A DNA stretch of 64,000 bases. Origin: Stachybotrys elegans (lineage: Eukaryota > Ascomycota > Sordariomycetes > Hypocreales > Stachybotryaceae). A program made the position numbers and the translations under genes. The notes beneath the pieces were generated by a model. That model was not told the DNA's origin, searched no databases, and saw nothing but the letters and a program-made list of their open reading frames with translations. This document shows, in pieces, positions 54,522 through 64,000 of this stretch. Position 1 is the stretch's first letter. Each line of letters opens with the position of its first letter. The stretch covers positions 372,001 to 436,000 of the forward strand of contig JAGPNK010000014.1 in NCBI GenBank assembly GCA_020746835.1, read 5' to 3'.

Positions 54522-55257
54522 ATGGCCCCCCGCGCCACGTCCAAGACCTCCCGTGTCCCTCGCAGACCCTTCGAGGCTGCTCGACTGTCAGTCATCACCG
54601 GCCACTGAACATGAGCTTGCCTCTGTTCATGTCGTTTGTGAATCGAGAAAACTGACCGGTATACGATTTTAGGGACTCTGAGTTGAAGCTTGTTGGAGAG
54701 TATGGCCTGCGCAACAAGCGTGAGGTCTGGCGTGTCGGTTTGACTCTGTCCAAGATCCGTCGTGCTGCCCGGTATGCCAGCCCTCTCTCTCTCTCTGCTT
54801 CAATTCGGCAGTCTCGCGTAGAGCGTGCTAATATTCTGTGTGCAGTCAGCTTCTTACCCTCGACGAGAAGGACCCCAAGCGTCTCTTCGAAGGAAATGCC
54901 CTCATTCGCCGTCTCGTCCGCGTCGGTGTGCTCGACGAGTCCCGCATGAAGCTCGATTACGTGCTTGCCCTCAAGCACGAGGATTTCCTCGAGCGCCGCC
55001 TTCAGACCTGCGTCTGGAAGCTCGGCCTCGCCCGCTCCATCCACCACGCCCGTGTCCTGATCCGCCAGCGCCACATCCGCGTCGGCAAGCAGATCGTCAA
55101 CGTTCCTTCTTTCATCGTCCGTCTCGACTCCCAGAAGCACATTGACTTTGCCCTCACCTCGCCCTTCGGCGGTGGCCGCCCCGGCCGTGTCCGCAGGAAG
55201 AAGGCCAAGGCCGCTGAGGGCGGCGAGGGTGGTGATGACGAGGAGGAGGAGGAGTAA
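54522..55257 (+). CDS. 40S ribosomal protein uS4 (RPS9), 191 aa
   Basis: Exons: 54522-54586, 54673-54771 and 54846-55257. Introns are 86 nt (GTCAGT...TTTTAG) and 74 nt (GTATGC...GTGCAG). The protein begins [20 protein letters not shown] and continues [20 protein letters not shown]. It contains the S4 RNA-binding domain ([20 protein letters not shown], then [19 protein letters not shown]). It ends in an acidic tail of Glu residues. Length fits eukaryotic uS4. It acts in the 40S shoulder and in decoding fidelity. The ATG is preceded by a CTACAG acceptor, suggesting a leader intron. Confidence 0.95.
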
Positions 55258-55549
55258 ATGCATTAGCTATGTACTCATGATCTCTTACGAGGCTCTTGGT
55301 GGGCAAGGAATACCATCACGGAATGGGTGTCTCTTCATAGCTTGCGGCGTTAGCAAGAGGACTAAAAAGGAATGATTTCAATCATGCCACATTTTGTGAT
55401 AGTGTGACGTGCTTTGTCAGGTACATCTCGCCGAGCCTCAATTCAACTCTGTCGTCTTGGCACCAAGAACATCGAGACCGCGTAGTGTCCGTCGCAGAAC
55501 TGTTTTGGGGTATGCGGCGATGCTTGGAATTTCACATCGCTAGAAAATG

Positions 55550-56935
55550 CTACGTAACTAAATCGTCCTTGCCCAGTAGTTTTGCCATTGGGTCGTTGGC
55601 CGCTGTCCTCTTGCGCCGGTACTCATCCATCTCGGCCTCCGTCACACCGGCCATCATCTCCTCCCGGGTTCGCTTTTTGGCTTGCGAGTCGTCCTCGTCG
55701 CGCCCCGGCTTGTCATTCTTCTTGGGCTCGTCCTCGAGCTTGTCATCGACGAGGTTGGCGCCTGTGCGTTGCTGCTCGGCAGCCTCCCAGGCCTCCTTGC
55801 CCTCCTCGCCCGTGCAGTAGCTGTTTTTTATGTATGAGTGGCAGCACGCATAGCCCCATTTGAAGTTGGACCACCAGCTTCCCCATACCGAGGTGTGGTT
55901 GTTGATCAGGACGTCCTCGGCGTACTTGGACTTTGCCTTCTTGCGCGGTGCGCCCTTGATCAGACCAGCCTCGTCGTACTCGACAAACGTCTCCGACTCC
56001 GTCACAGCCATGTTCCGCAGCGCGGCCGGCAAGGCCTTTTGGTCGCCGCCGCCGTACTTTTCCTGCAGCTTCTTCTCCATCTCTACGCGTTTCCGCTCGC
56101 GCTCTTCCATCTCCTTCTTGCGATAGAATTCTCCGGCCGTCGGGTTGGCTTGTAGATGCAGCGACGCGTCGCCCGTCTTCTCCTGCGTCTCCCATGCCAA
56201 GCGCTGGGCCTTCTCGAACTCGGCTGCTTCGCCCGAGGCCCTCATGAAGCCCTCCTCAGCGAACAGCTCAGCGGCTTTGTCGGCTGTCGCACCGGCATCC
56301 ACGAAGGATCGCGTTTTCGGGTCGTATTTGGCCGACTCGAGGTCGCGGTTGATGAGGTACTTGGCTGTGTCCTCTCGGATTCGCAGCTGCTTTGTTGCCG
56401 TCCCCTGCTTGCTCATGTCGTTCTCCTCGGCATACTTCTCGCCAGCATCTTCTTCTTCTCCCTCGGCGCCCTTGAGCGCCGGCTTGCGTAGCTCCTCCAT
56501 CTGGTTGTACTCCTCGACGTAATTGCGGTACTCTCGCGTATCGAAGCCGTTCCAGCGATCGCGCTTCGCATCCCAGCTCATGTTGACGTCCTGCACTAGC
56601 TCGTCGGCTTGTATGTCTTTGCCCGTCCATTTTGCGCCCTTGGCCCGGGGTCTGCTCAGGCAGTCCTTGGCCTTGTGTGTCATGGCACCGCAGTTCTCGC
56701 AGGCGCCTTTTCGGTATTTGGTCGCCGCAGGGCCGGCCTTCCTGCCTCGGTCGTACCACTTTGCATCTGCCTCCTTCTTATCGCGTCGCTGATGTTTGAG
56801 GTAATCATTTTCGTCTCCCTCGTCGCCGGCGTAGAAGGGCCGTTTGCTGATAAAGGATGGGATGTAGATGTTTTCCTCTTTAGAGGAGGCGCTGGCCTGG
56901 TTTTTGGAGGGAGGTGGTGGCGGCGGCGGCGGCAT
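55550..56935 (-). CDS. SLU7: Pre-mRNA splicing factor SLU7 (461 aa)
   Basis: A single frame from ATG at 56935 ([11 protein letters not shown]) to TAG at 55550. Family features are [15 protein letters not shown] near residue 25 and the zinc knuckle [14 protein letters not shown] (CX2CX4HX4C) near residue 80. [20 protein letters not shown] and [20 protein letters not shown] follow, and then the region [20 protein letters not shown] and [14 protein letters not shown] charged C-terminal tail includes [13 protein letters not shown]7 acts in the second catalytic step and 3' splice-site choice. The poly-Pro start is encoded by GGC/GGT triplets at 56915-56935. The gene converges on uS4 with 292 bp between stops. 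Intact and full length. Confidence 0.94.
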   Translation of the reverse strand: MPPPPPPPPSKNQASASSKEENIYIPSFISKRPFYAGDEGDENDYLKHQRRDKKEADAKWYDRGRKAGPAATKYRKGACENCGAMTHKAKDCLSRPRAKGAKWTGKDIQADELVQDVNMSWDAKRDRWNGFDTREYRNYVEEYNQMEELRKPALKGAEGEEEDAGEKYAEENDMSKQGTATKQLRIREDTAKYLINRDLESAKYDPKTRSFVDAGATADKAAELFAEEGFMRASGEAAEFEKAQRLAWETQEKTGDASLHLQANPTAGEFYRKKEMEERERKRVEMEKKLQEKYGGGDQKALPAALRNMAVTESETFVEYDEAGLIKGAPRKKAKSKYAEDVLINNHTSVWGSWWSNFKWGYACCHSYIKNSYCTGEEGKEAWEAAEQQRTGANLVDDKLEDEPKKNDKPGRDEDDSQAKKRTREEMMAGVTEAEMDEYRRKRTAANDPMAKLLGKDDLVT

Positions 56936-58787
56936 CTTGAAACGCGAGCCTAGAAATATTCCCCTAGGACAGGAAGACGAAGGAGAGAGGGAAAGGAATT
57001 GAGGAGGGAGCCAGAAGACGCGAAACCACAGCGATGGGCAATGCGCGCGTCAGTGATGCTTTCTTCAAATGTTATCCACGATAAGTAAGCTTCTTCAATG
57101 TAAAAAGAGAGCTAACTTGTTTAGGAAAGCAACGGACTTGAGAGTCGCTGGAAGCCTCCTCTCGTCGAAATCTTGATATCGCCTCATCGTTCATCGTCTT
57201 GACCGAGTCACCCAGAACAAGCCTTCTAGTGTTTTATAGTAATCTTGACCGCATCACTCAGCCGAACTTCTCCAGCTCTGATCGAGTCACCCGGCCGAGG
57301 CTTCTTACAGGAACCCAACGCCACCATCGCCATAGAAGGTTCCAACCAATTGCGGTATGTGACAAATCTTCACATATTCATGACGGCAGACAAAATTTCC
57401 TTGCAACTCTCATATTGATTGAATATCGTCTACATCGACAGGAGAGCCTCCTCGATGCCACTGATCTCGATCCCCTTGGGCACAGTACTGGGAATTTCCA
57501 TATCCCGCGATAAGTGAAGAGTGAGTAAGCAGTTCTTATCTCCACGTGCCCAAGAATGTTACGTTGGCTCGCATCACGTCGTACTTGCTCAGTTCGTCCG
57601 AACCTGTCCCCACCTGTCTACCCTAGAGCGTATTGGCTGGATAATTACTTGCACACCCAATAGTCTCCGAGACAGCAACAGCAGTAGCAGCAGCACCAGC
57701 AGCAGCCACAGGGGTACGCGTTGCTCGCATATTTCGCCAGGGGTGTGTCCCTCTCCCCCGTTCCCGATGGAAGACGCTTCTACGATTCCAGGACCATCGG
57801 CACGATCGGTCAGCGGCAAAGCAAACTAGTAACAGCTGAGGTGGTGAGGTGGGGGATGATTACGCTATGCCATTCCTCTACGCGCCCGAGATTGCCACCC
57901 AGGCAGGCTGCCGTCGTGTTTTGGTCGTTCAGCAGGAAAAACAAGGACGAGAAAAAGCAAATCTCTGTCGTGCGTGGAGGTCTTATCTCGGCCACACTGT
58001 TCAGCTCTGCTACGCACTGCTACGCCAAGGATCATGCCTGATGCTACGGGAGCAATTGGGGACCGAAGAAGAAAGGGGGGAGAGGAGCAGGAAAGGACGA
58101 AATTGCCGTGTGCATGGCGAATACTACTACAGCAAAGCCCTATTCATCTATCCGTGATGCGGCTCGCCCCAAGTCCGAAGTCACGGAAGAGGAGAGTGAA
58201 TGTGAGTGAATGTGAGTGAGTGAGTGAGTGAGTGAGGCTTCTGTGACGCCGCGCAGCCAAAGGATACGACCAGGATCAGGACGGCAAACCGCCGCTGCTG
58301 GGAACTACCCAGTACTGTACCTTGCAATTACCCAGCTGTGATGTGATTGATGTGACTGACTGCTGCTCGAGCCTCGCCCGTCCAGCCAACATTGACGTGT
58401 CAAGTGCCATAGCGCACCCTCACACCCTCGCACACTCGCACACTCGCACACTCGGGCGGCCTCGCTGCCAGGCCATGCCATGCATGCTCAGGTAGGTAGG
58501 TAGGTTGCAGTTCGCTTCCTCCCTCCCTCCCTCCCTACCTACTTAAATATGTATGTATTGTTGCATGTCGACTGGCCGTCGCTTCTGGCTGCGTTGCAAC
58601 GACTATTTAAACCCAGCGTCGCCTTGCACTCTCGCCAGCGCCGTCGCCTCGCAAACTTGCAACAATCATCTCCATCCCATCCCCATCACCATCACCATCA
58701 CCATCACCATCCCCATCCCCATCCCCATCCCCATCCCCATCCCCATCGTCTTCTCTCCCCCAATCTTCACAGACTCTCATCATAACC
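56936..58787. other. Gene-poor stretch with several microsatellites
   Basis: This contains the SLU7 promoter (left) and a GTGAGTGA-type repeat (58196-58234). It also holds ACTCGCAC repeats (58425-58456), an AGGTAGGTAGGT/CTCCCTCCCTCC block (58490-58542) and the CATCAC/CATCCC hexamer tract (58672-58747) that immediately precedes the next gene. No supported gene. Confidence 0.6.
58672..58747. repeat. CATCAC / CATCCC hexanucleotide tract
   Basis: About twelve six-base units, first CATCAC then CATCCC, ending about 40 bp upstream of the ATG at 58788, so probably in the leader or core promoter of that gene. Confidence 0.85.
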
Positions 58788-59487
58788 ATGGATGAGGATC
58801 AAGCCTTTTTCGAGTCGGCTGTTGCCATGGCCGACCGCCTTGTGGAGTTGGCGTATCGCACCACCGAGCTCTATCCTGGCAAAAAGTCGCAGGAGACGCA
58901 GCATGAGGAGCAGCGGTTTGTGTCCCCCATTCCCTCGATATCGTTCGCCCCCTCTCCCTCCCACTCCCTCTCCCCGTCATCGACCTTGTCCTCGCCTATC
59001 TACCCTTATCTCATGAATTTGGTCTTTGACTGACTGACTCGCCATGCAGCAACATTAACCGCGCCCTCGCAATCCGGAACAAGATTCAGCTTCGCATCGA
59101 TGGCGAATCCATGCTCCCGCCTCTGCGATGCATTGTCGACGGGAACATCATCGATAAGTTCCCCTGCACTAGAAGGTCCCTCGAGGGACTCGCCGGTTAG
59201 TCTCGTCCCGTCCCGTTTCTGATCCACCACCAGCACCATGTCCATCCATCCCCCCCCCATGCTCATGCCCATGCATCCCCTCTATCTTGTCGCCTTGCCC
59301 TGTCCCCTTATCCACTTCTTCCCATTTTCTCCCTTGAATCGCCCTAGGCTTACAGATGAGCCCCGCTTGCACAGAAGAGGACGCCGACCGCATCCTCCTC
59401 GCCCTGGGCTACGGCTTCAACCCGGCCGCCAGGCGTATGGACAAGGTCGTTCGCATCTGGCACCTCTGGACCTTTACTCGGTGGTGA
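58788..59487 (+). CDS. Small orphan protein, three exons (137 aa)
   Basis: Exon 1 is 58788-58915, exon 2 is 59050-59195 and exon 3 is 59348-59487. Introns are 134 nt (GTTTGT...CATGCAG) and 152 nt (GTTAGT...CCCTAG). The first donor is weak, but the frame carries through. The protein starts MDEDQAFFESAVAMADRLVE and continues NINRALAIRNKIQLRIDGES and FPCTRRSLEGLAGLQM. It ends RIWHLWTFTRW. The stop TGA overlaps a good donor (GGTGAGCC), so an extra 3' exon is possible, for example one starting at about 59794. No domain recognised. The ATG has good context (ATAACCATGG). Confidence 0.5.
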
Positions 59488-61292
59488 GCCCTGATTTTCT
59501 TTCCCCCTTCCCCCCCAAAGCCCCATGTCTTTCTTGCATGATGCTACGGGTGGCGGGTGACTGTGGGCTTGTTGATGGGGTTGGACGTGGGGAAGGAAAT
59601 CAGAATGAAATGGACATGGCACTCCGAGTATGTACAGCAATAGCAAGCATGGATTTTTGTTGGAGCTTGCATCGAGCTCTCCACAGTGGCACACGACGCA
59701 GATTGTTTTCTAGGATACGGATAGCTCGATTGAAAATGGATTTTGCTTTTCTTTCTCTTCTTTCCTTTCCCTTCCTTTTCCCTACACTGGTCCAGCTGTG
59801 ATGACGACAGAGCTGAACTACGGCACACGTCGGTGGCTCGCCTAGCAACGTAATGGCGAAGTTATTCCCATCCTCAACGAAAATATGCCCGGCCCTCCCT
59901 GTCTGTCGCTATGTACATGTAGGCAACATGTGCGGGGTCTCCTGTTGGCCCATTGCTCTCTCTCATATTCTCTCCTCGTCTCCCACTTCCTCGCCGCCCG
60001 TCTCTCCCACCCGTCTCCCACCCGTCTCCCACCCGTCTCATGGCCGTCCCGTCTTTCCATCCCCTCCTGCACCCTCCCCCACGGCACATGGAGGCCCAAC
60101 GCTTCGTGCCGACGGAACTTCAGGCTCGCTCCCACACCACCTCGTCCCCAGTACCAGTATCATATGTTCGGTATCCAGACACGGCAACGGAGTCTAGACC
60201 TATCTTCAATGCCCCCTTGACGTCACAGTGTAGCAATACAACTCTTCCCCTCAACACTCAACGAATGGCACCGAGTTGACCGACACCACCCAATAATGAA
60301 TAGAGCCGAGTGCAACCGGACAACAATGGTCGGCCTCTCTGTTCACTGGTTTGCCTGATAAGACTATGTCTGCGTCCCCGCCCACATCACTTACAACCAT
60401 CCACAATCCACGATCCACCATCACCACCACCATCCCTCAACCTCCCCTGCCACCCACCGCCACCCACCGCCACCTAGAAGCCCTCGCTATCTCGTGGCTC
60501 TTTATCGGCTATAGGTATTGACTGTAGGGTCTGTACTAGATGGAAGGAAGAGAAAGAGAGAGACAACGGAGAGGGCGAAGGTCTTCTTGTGCGCATCTTC
60601 TGAACTCTATAACACTCAGCCCTGTGGGGATGTACCGTGAGACTGGTCACCAAGGGACGGGTCTTGAGATATCATGTGCATGTAGATGTTGTTCCGACCC
60701 TGCATGTAGCGCATGGTCTCCTCTAAGTAGTCTAGCTACTAGGCCTCGACGGGCTGGGCCTCGCGCCAGATCACGCATTCCTGGCCCAACGCGGCCACGG
60801 CAGCATCCGCAGCCACAGCCGTCACATGCTTCTTCGTCGTCTGAGGACTTCCGCCGGCATCGCGGTACCACCTTCGCCTCGTCAGAACACACGCTGACGA
60901 ACGGTATGTCCACACATCGAGGCCAGTCTGCTAACCGCAGGTCCCTCTGACTATATACGCTTTTGCTGCTGCTTTTGCTGCCACTGCTATAGCCCCCTTA
61001 TTGTTCTTAAGACGAAGAAGACGAAGAAGACGAAGAAGACGAAGAAGACGAAGAAGACGAAGAAGACGAAGAAGACGAAGAAGATGAAGAAGAAAAAGAT
61101 GACTTCCTCCCTATTGCCCGTTGTCATCATCAGGCGAACCGGCACTTTGCCATTCTGAATCTTTCCTTGATGAAGCTGACATCAGCTTTGTTGGAGAGGA
61201 TACTAGTAATAAGGCTCGATGGCTTCTATATGTCCCGTTGAGAGCTGAGGCATAGTCTGTCAGAACGAGGTCATCTGTGGGAGACAAGGTTC
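59488..61292. other. Gene-poor, repeat-bearing stretch
   Basis: Tandem CCCGTCTCCCA-type repeats (59998-60040) and CCACCCACCG repeats (60447-60475) are present. A 9-nt GACGAAGAA repeat lies at 61011-61098. Open frames here are low-complexity. Confidence 0.55.
61011..61098. repeat. GACGAAGAA nonamer tandem repeat
   Basis: About nine near-perfect copies of a 9-nt unit, degenerating at the right end. It would encode Asp-Glu-Glu repeats in one frame but is not within a supported gene. Confidence 0.85.
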
Positions 61293-63535
61293 TCATACAT
61301 TGGCTTTGGCTATGATACCTGTTGCACCAGGATCCGGATATCCCCATGTCATGATGAGCCAGAGAGAGGCATCATATGAACCACGGCGACACTCGAAGCG
61401 TAGGTATCTCTCCCAGTTCGTGAGCATCTGGCGGTGTTTGTCAGCCCTTGGATTCAGAGTCTATTTCCCACGTAGTATAATGGGGGAAATAGAACATGCC
61501 ACTCACTGTCACAGCCCCTAGAGCTTCAGGCCCCCCCATGTATGACTTCATTCTCTCGCATTGCACTCCCATGATACGTTCGCCGCCTGGGCCGTCGATT
61601 GCGATAATTTGCTCCGTGCAGATCCTGTGGCGTCCAGTATGCTCGACTATGTCTGTTTTGCCAAAGACAGTTGATGATGCGTCTTCGTAGAAGAAAGCAA
61701 AGGCTTTCAGTCTCCCATTGTAGTCATCGTGATAGGCTGCGATGCGAGTAAGAGCAGAGAGATTGGCCCCATCTAACCCGCCAAAACACATATTCATAAA
61801 AAGACTGGGGTGTTCATCTTTAACTGTGTCATTGATGAAAGTTGGGGGCAGACTTGCACCACAAGGTAGCTCGGCAGGATAAAAGAGGGGGGCGAGTCCA
61901 TACTTGATACCTTGCTGAGGAATCAGTAGGTGCCCACAGGAACGTTCAATCAGCTGAATCGCGAAGAATTTACAGGCCTGTGACTGATTAGCACCAGGTC
62001 ATAGGGGTCACTAGGAGGGGAAAGACGAAGGGGGCGCCTGTACATCAAAGCCTACCGCCAGACCCTCAATCTTTCGTCCAGCTTGTGCTCTTAAGGTAGT
62101 GCAACCTGCGCCCTGGGGGAGATTTTGGATTGTTCCAGCCGAATGGACAGTCCCAGGATCCTCGTCAAAGCAGAATCCCATTCCTATAATCCCGGTGGCT
62201 GCGATTGCAACTTTCAACTCGACGAGGTGGCCTGAAGTTACAATCTTGAGGACAGTCTCTGTAGAAGGCTTGATTAGACCGACGCGGCTTGTCTCTCGTT
62301 CATTGTCAGTTCCAGCATGGGTCAGTAAGCGTAGCCCGCATATGTGCTCGGTGCAATCGAAGGTCATAAATGACACCCGGATCTCCATACCGAGGGCCCT
62401 GGTAATGACGGGATGATGAAACATGACATAATCCGTACCAACGAGCCGGCACACTTTACTTTCCCATGGTAGGAAGCTAGCCTCAGCTTTGAGCAAATGG
62501 CACCGAGCTATGAGGCCAAGATTGTACCCTGTCAAGGGTAGGTCCGATAATGACTGCTGGAACCTAGGACCCTGCTCAAGAAGTGGAACAAGGTAGTCAG
62601 TAAAAGGCTGTATATTTTTCCAAACTCGCCTCGCATTACGCAGGAAGCGCGAGTGCGGCCCGTTGTCCTTCATTTCACTCCTGAGAGCGTGATATAAGCT
62701 GTACCAATCTGCCGGATAATTTGAAACTTGGATCGAGAGAAATCCCAAGTCTTTGTCTCTGTTAAAACGGCTTCGCCAGAAAGACTGAGGCAGCCGGTCG
62801 GGTGCGGCAATGAAAGCCACTGCTCTGGAGGCTAGTCGCAAGTTGCAGACGTCCAAGGAAGACAGGTTATTGAGGATGAGTACAGTGACTTCTTCCGAGA
62901 TGTATTGGAAGACGTCGCTTGCCGAGCCCATGCCTTGAACATAGTTGTCGGAAGGAGTCGGGCGACAATACTGTTGACACGGGGCGAAACAGGGAACCCT
63001 CGGTTCATCCGAGAAATAAGACTGACGAATATCCCAACTCTCGGCCTCCCACGCTTGCGAGGCTCTGCCAGAATCATGACGAGGGTCAAGCTGAGACCAG
63101 TGACTGGTTGGCCAAGAGTGCAGAAGGTTGTAGAAATGTTGAGGAAGCAGTCTGAGATCCGTGACTGGATGAGGACTCGCTTCGATCTGGACCATGAGAA
63201 GATCCCAGCAGGCGCTGTGAACTCCATATGATGGCTGGCGCGGATCGTGGCGTTCGAGGCCGTCCAGGGAGTCGGTATAAGAACGCGATGGATCAGAGTG
63301 GGCGAGGACTCGCCCAGAAACCCAATCGAAGACACCTACACCTGTAACAAAGGCAGAGGCGCCATGGGATCGATTCACAACTAGACACAGGAGAAAGATT
63401 AGAGCACTTCTTCTGAAGCTACTGGTAGCACCGACCAACTCGCATCTCATATTCCCAAGGAAGACGCTCCCCAGGCTGTAGCTGGTTCATTGAGGCGCTC
63501 AGGGACACACTGCAGAAGCAACAAGTTCCGGACAT
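61293..63535 (-). CDS. Large F-box-type fungal protein with N-terminal CxFC motif (691 aa)
   Basis: Exons: 63535-63436, 63380-62044, 61977-61507 and 61460-61293. Introns are 55, 66, 46 nt. The first uses a GTCGGT donor, which gives EMRVVVNRSHGASAF in frame; GTTGGT just upstream would not. The protein starts MSGTCCFCSVSLSASMNQLQ. It continues VTGVGVFDWVSGRVLAHSDP and YGVHSACWDLLM, typical of the fungal F-box families with an N-terminal Cys motif. The F-box lies near residue 210 (YISEEVTVLILNNLSSLDVC then NLRLASRAVAF). The C-terminal half is beta-rich (EIRVSFMTFDCTEHICGLRL). The last exon encodes RADKHRQMLTNWERYLRFEC and ends AKANV. Probably an SCF substrate receptor. Intact. Confidence 0.7.
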
Positions 63536-64000
63536 GGTGAGATCTTTGCTGATGAGTGACGGAAACGAGATGGTATCCTGTGGAAGGATTGGAAATGGCT
63601 GCCGTGGATGGAGGATTGGGGTTAGTTCATAGATTGGGTGGGAAGAAGGCAAGGCAGCAAGGAAGTCGAGCGCCTGAGCCTACCTACTTATATTTATGCA
63701 CTCCGTAAGCACGCTGGGACCCACCACCTTCCTCGACATGATTCCTCTTCCACCACCAGAGGGCAGGTGACAGGTGATAACCTGAGGCTAGCACTTCACT
63801 CAATTTAGTAGTAGGTAGGTACCTAGGCAGGTGCCATATCGGATACTTCTCTGCATCCCAAGGTCGATTGATCCTTGGCCGACAGGCATCATGGATGAAC
63901 GATACATACCAGAGAAATCAAGATTGACATCAACAAAAACAAATGTCAGTTGGCCTAGACAACTTTGCTAAATACAGGCAAGTGTGCTATCACATTTGTT
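63536..64000. other. Promoter of the 691-aa F-box-type gene and flank
   Basis: CCTACCTACTTA (63680-63692) and GTAGTAGGTAGGTACCTAGG (63809-63828) tracts are present, the same motif type as at 5558-5592 and 58490-58542. No gene seen to the window end. Confidence 0.5.

Noticed and set aside
57199..57513. 104-codon frame upstream of SLU7
   Set aside because: No similarity, and composition is not coding-like.

Overview
The window is nuclear DNA of a filamentous ascomycete, almost certainly a Sordariomycete of the order Hypocreales. The evidence is genes split by 45-130 nt introns with GT...CTAAC/CTGAC...AG signals, CT-rich 5' leaders, and the gene order APC5 - COX13 - APN2 - MAT - SLA2, the conserved flank of the Hypocreales mating-type locus. 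The strain carries the MAT1-2 (HMG-box) idiomorph. No MAT1-1 alpha-box gene is visible, so a heterothallic MAT1-2 isolate is inferred. No tRNA, rRNA, CRISPR array or intact transposon was found.

Layout. 1-9 kb: three decayed copies of a small spliced repeat family (1-1070), an orphan basic protein gene (1394-2554), a gene for a protein of tandem 8-residue repeats (3924-4910), then a sodium:solute (urea-type) symporter gene (6809-9129). 9.5-20.8 kb: a compact conserved block with a mitoribosomal mL45/MBA1-like gene, the complex I assembly factor CIA30, APC5, COX13 (with an 8-nt exon), APN2 and the mating-type regulator MAT1-2-1. 20.8-32 kb: a 1.4-kb divergent promoter, a second idiomorph gene with no recognised domain (22251-23053), 4.9 kb without a convincing gene, and SLA2 reading back toward MAT. 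A 584-aa orphan gene follows (32932-34827).

35-51 kb is an accessory-looking segment. It holds a broken BCS1-type AAA ATPase, two broken SRPK-like kinases, a truncated nucleoside-phosphorylase remnant and an aminoglycoside-phosphotransferase-like fragment. Interspersed are intact F-box-type and lineage-specific hypothetical genes. 51-57 kb returns to conserved housekeeping genes: ribosomal eL21 and uS4 diverge from a shared promoter with a TTAGGGTT element, and the splicing factor SLU7 follows. 57-64 kb is gene-poor and microsatellite-rich, with one small orphan gene and a second large F-box-type gene.

Functionally, APN2, COX13, APC5 and SLA2 are neighbours by ancestry rather than by pathway. 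MAT1-2-1 and its divergent neighbour are the mating-type determinants. All spliced models were built by hand from reading frame, splice consensus and family knowledge; none was checked against transcripts or databases.
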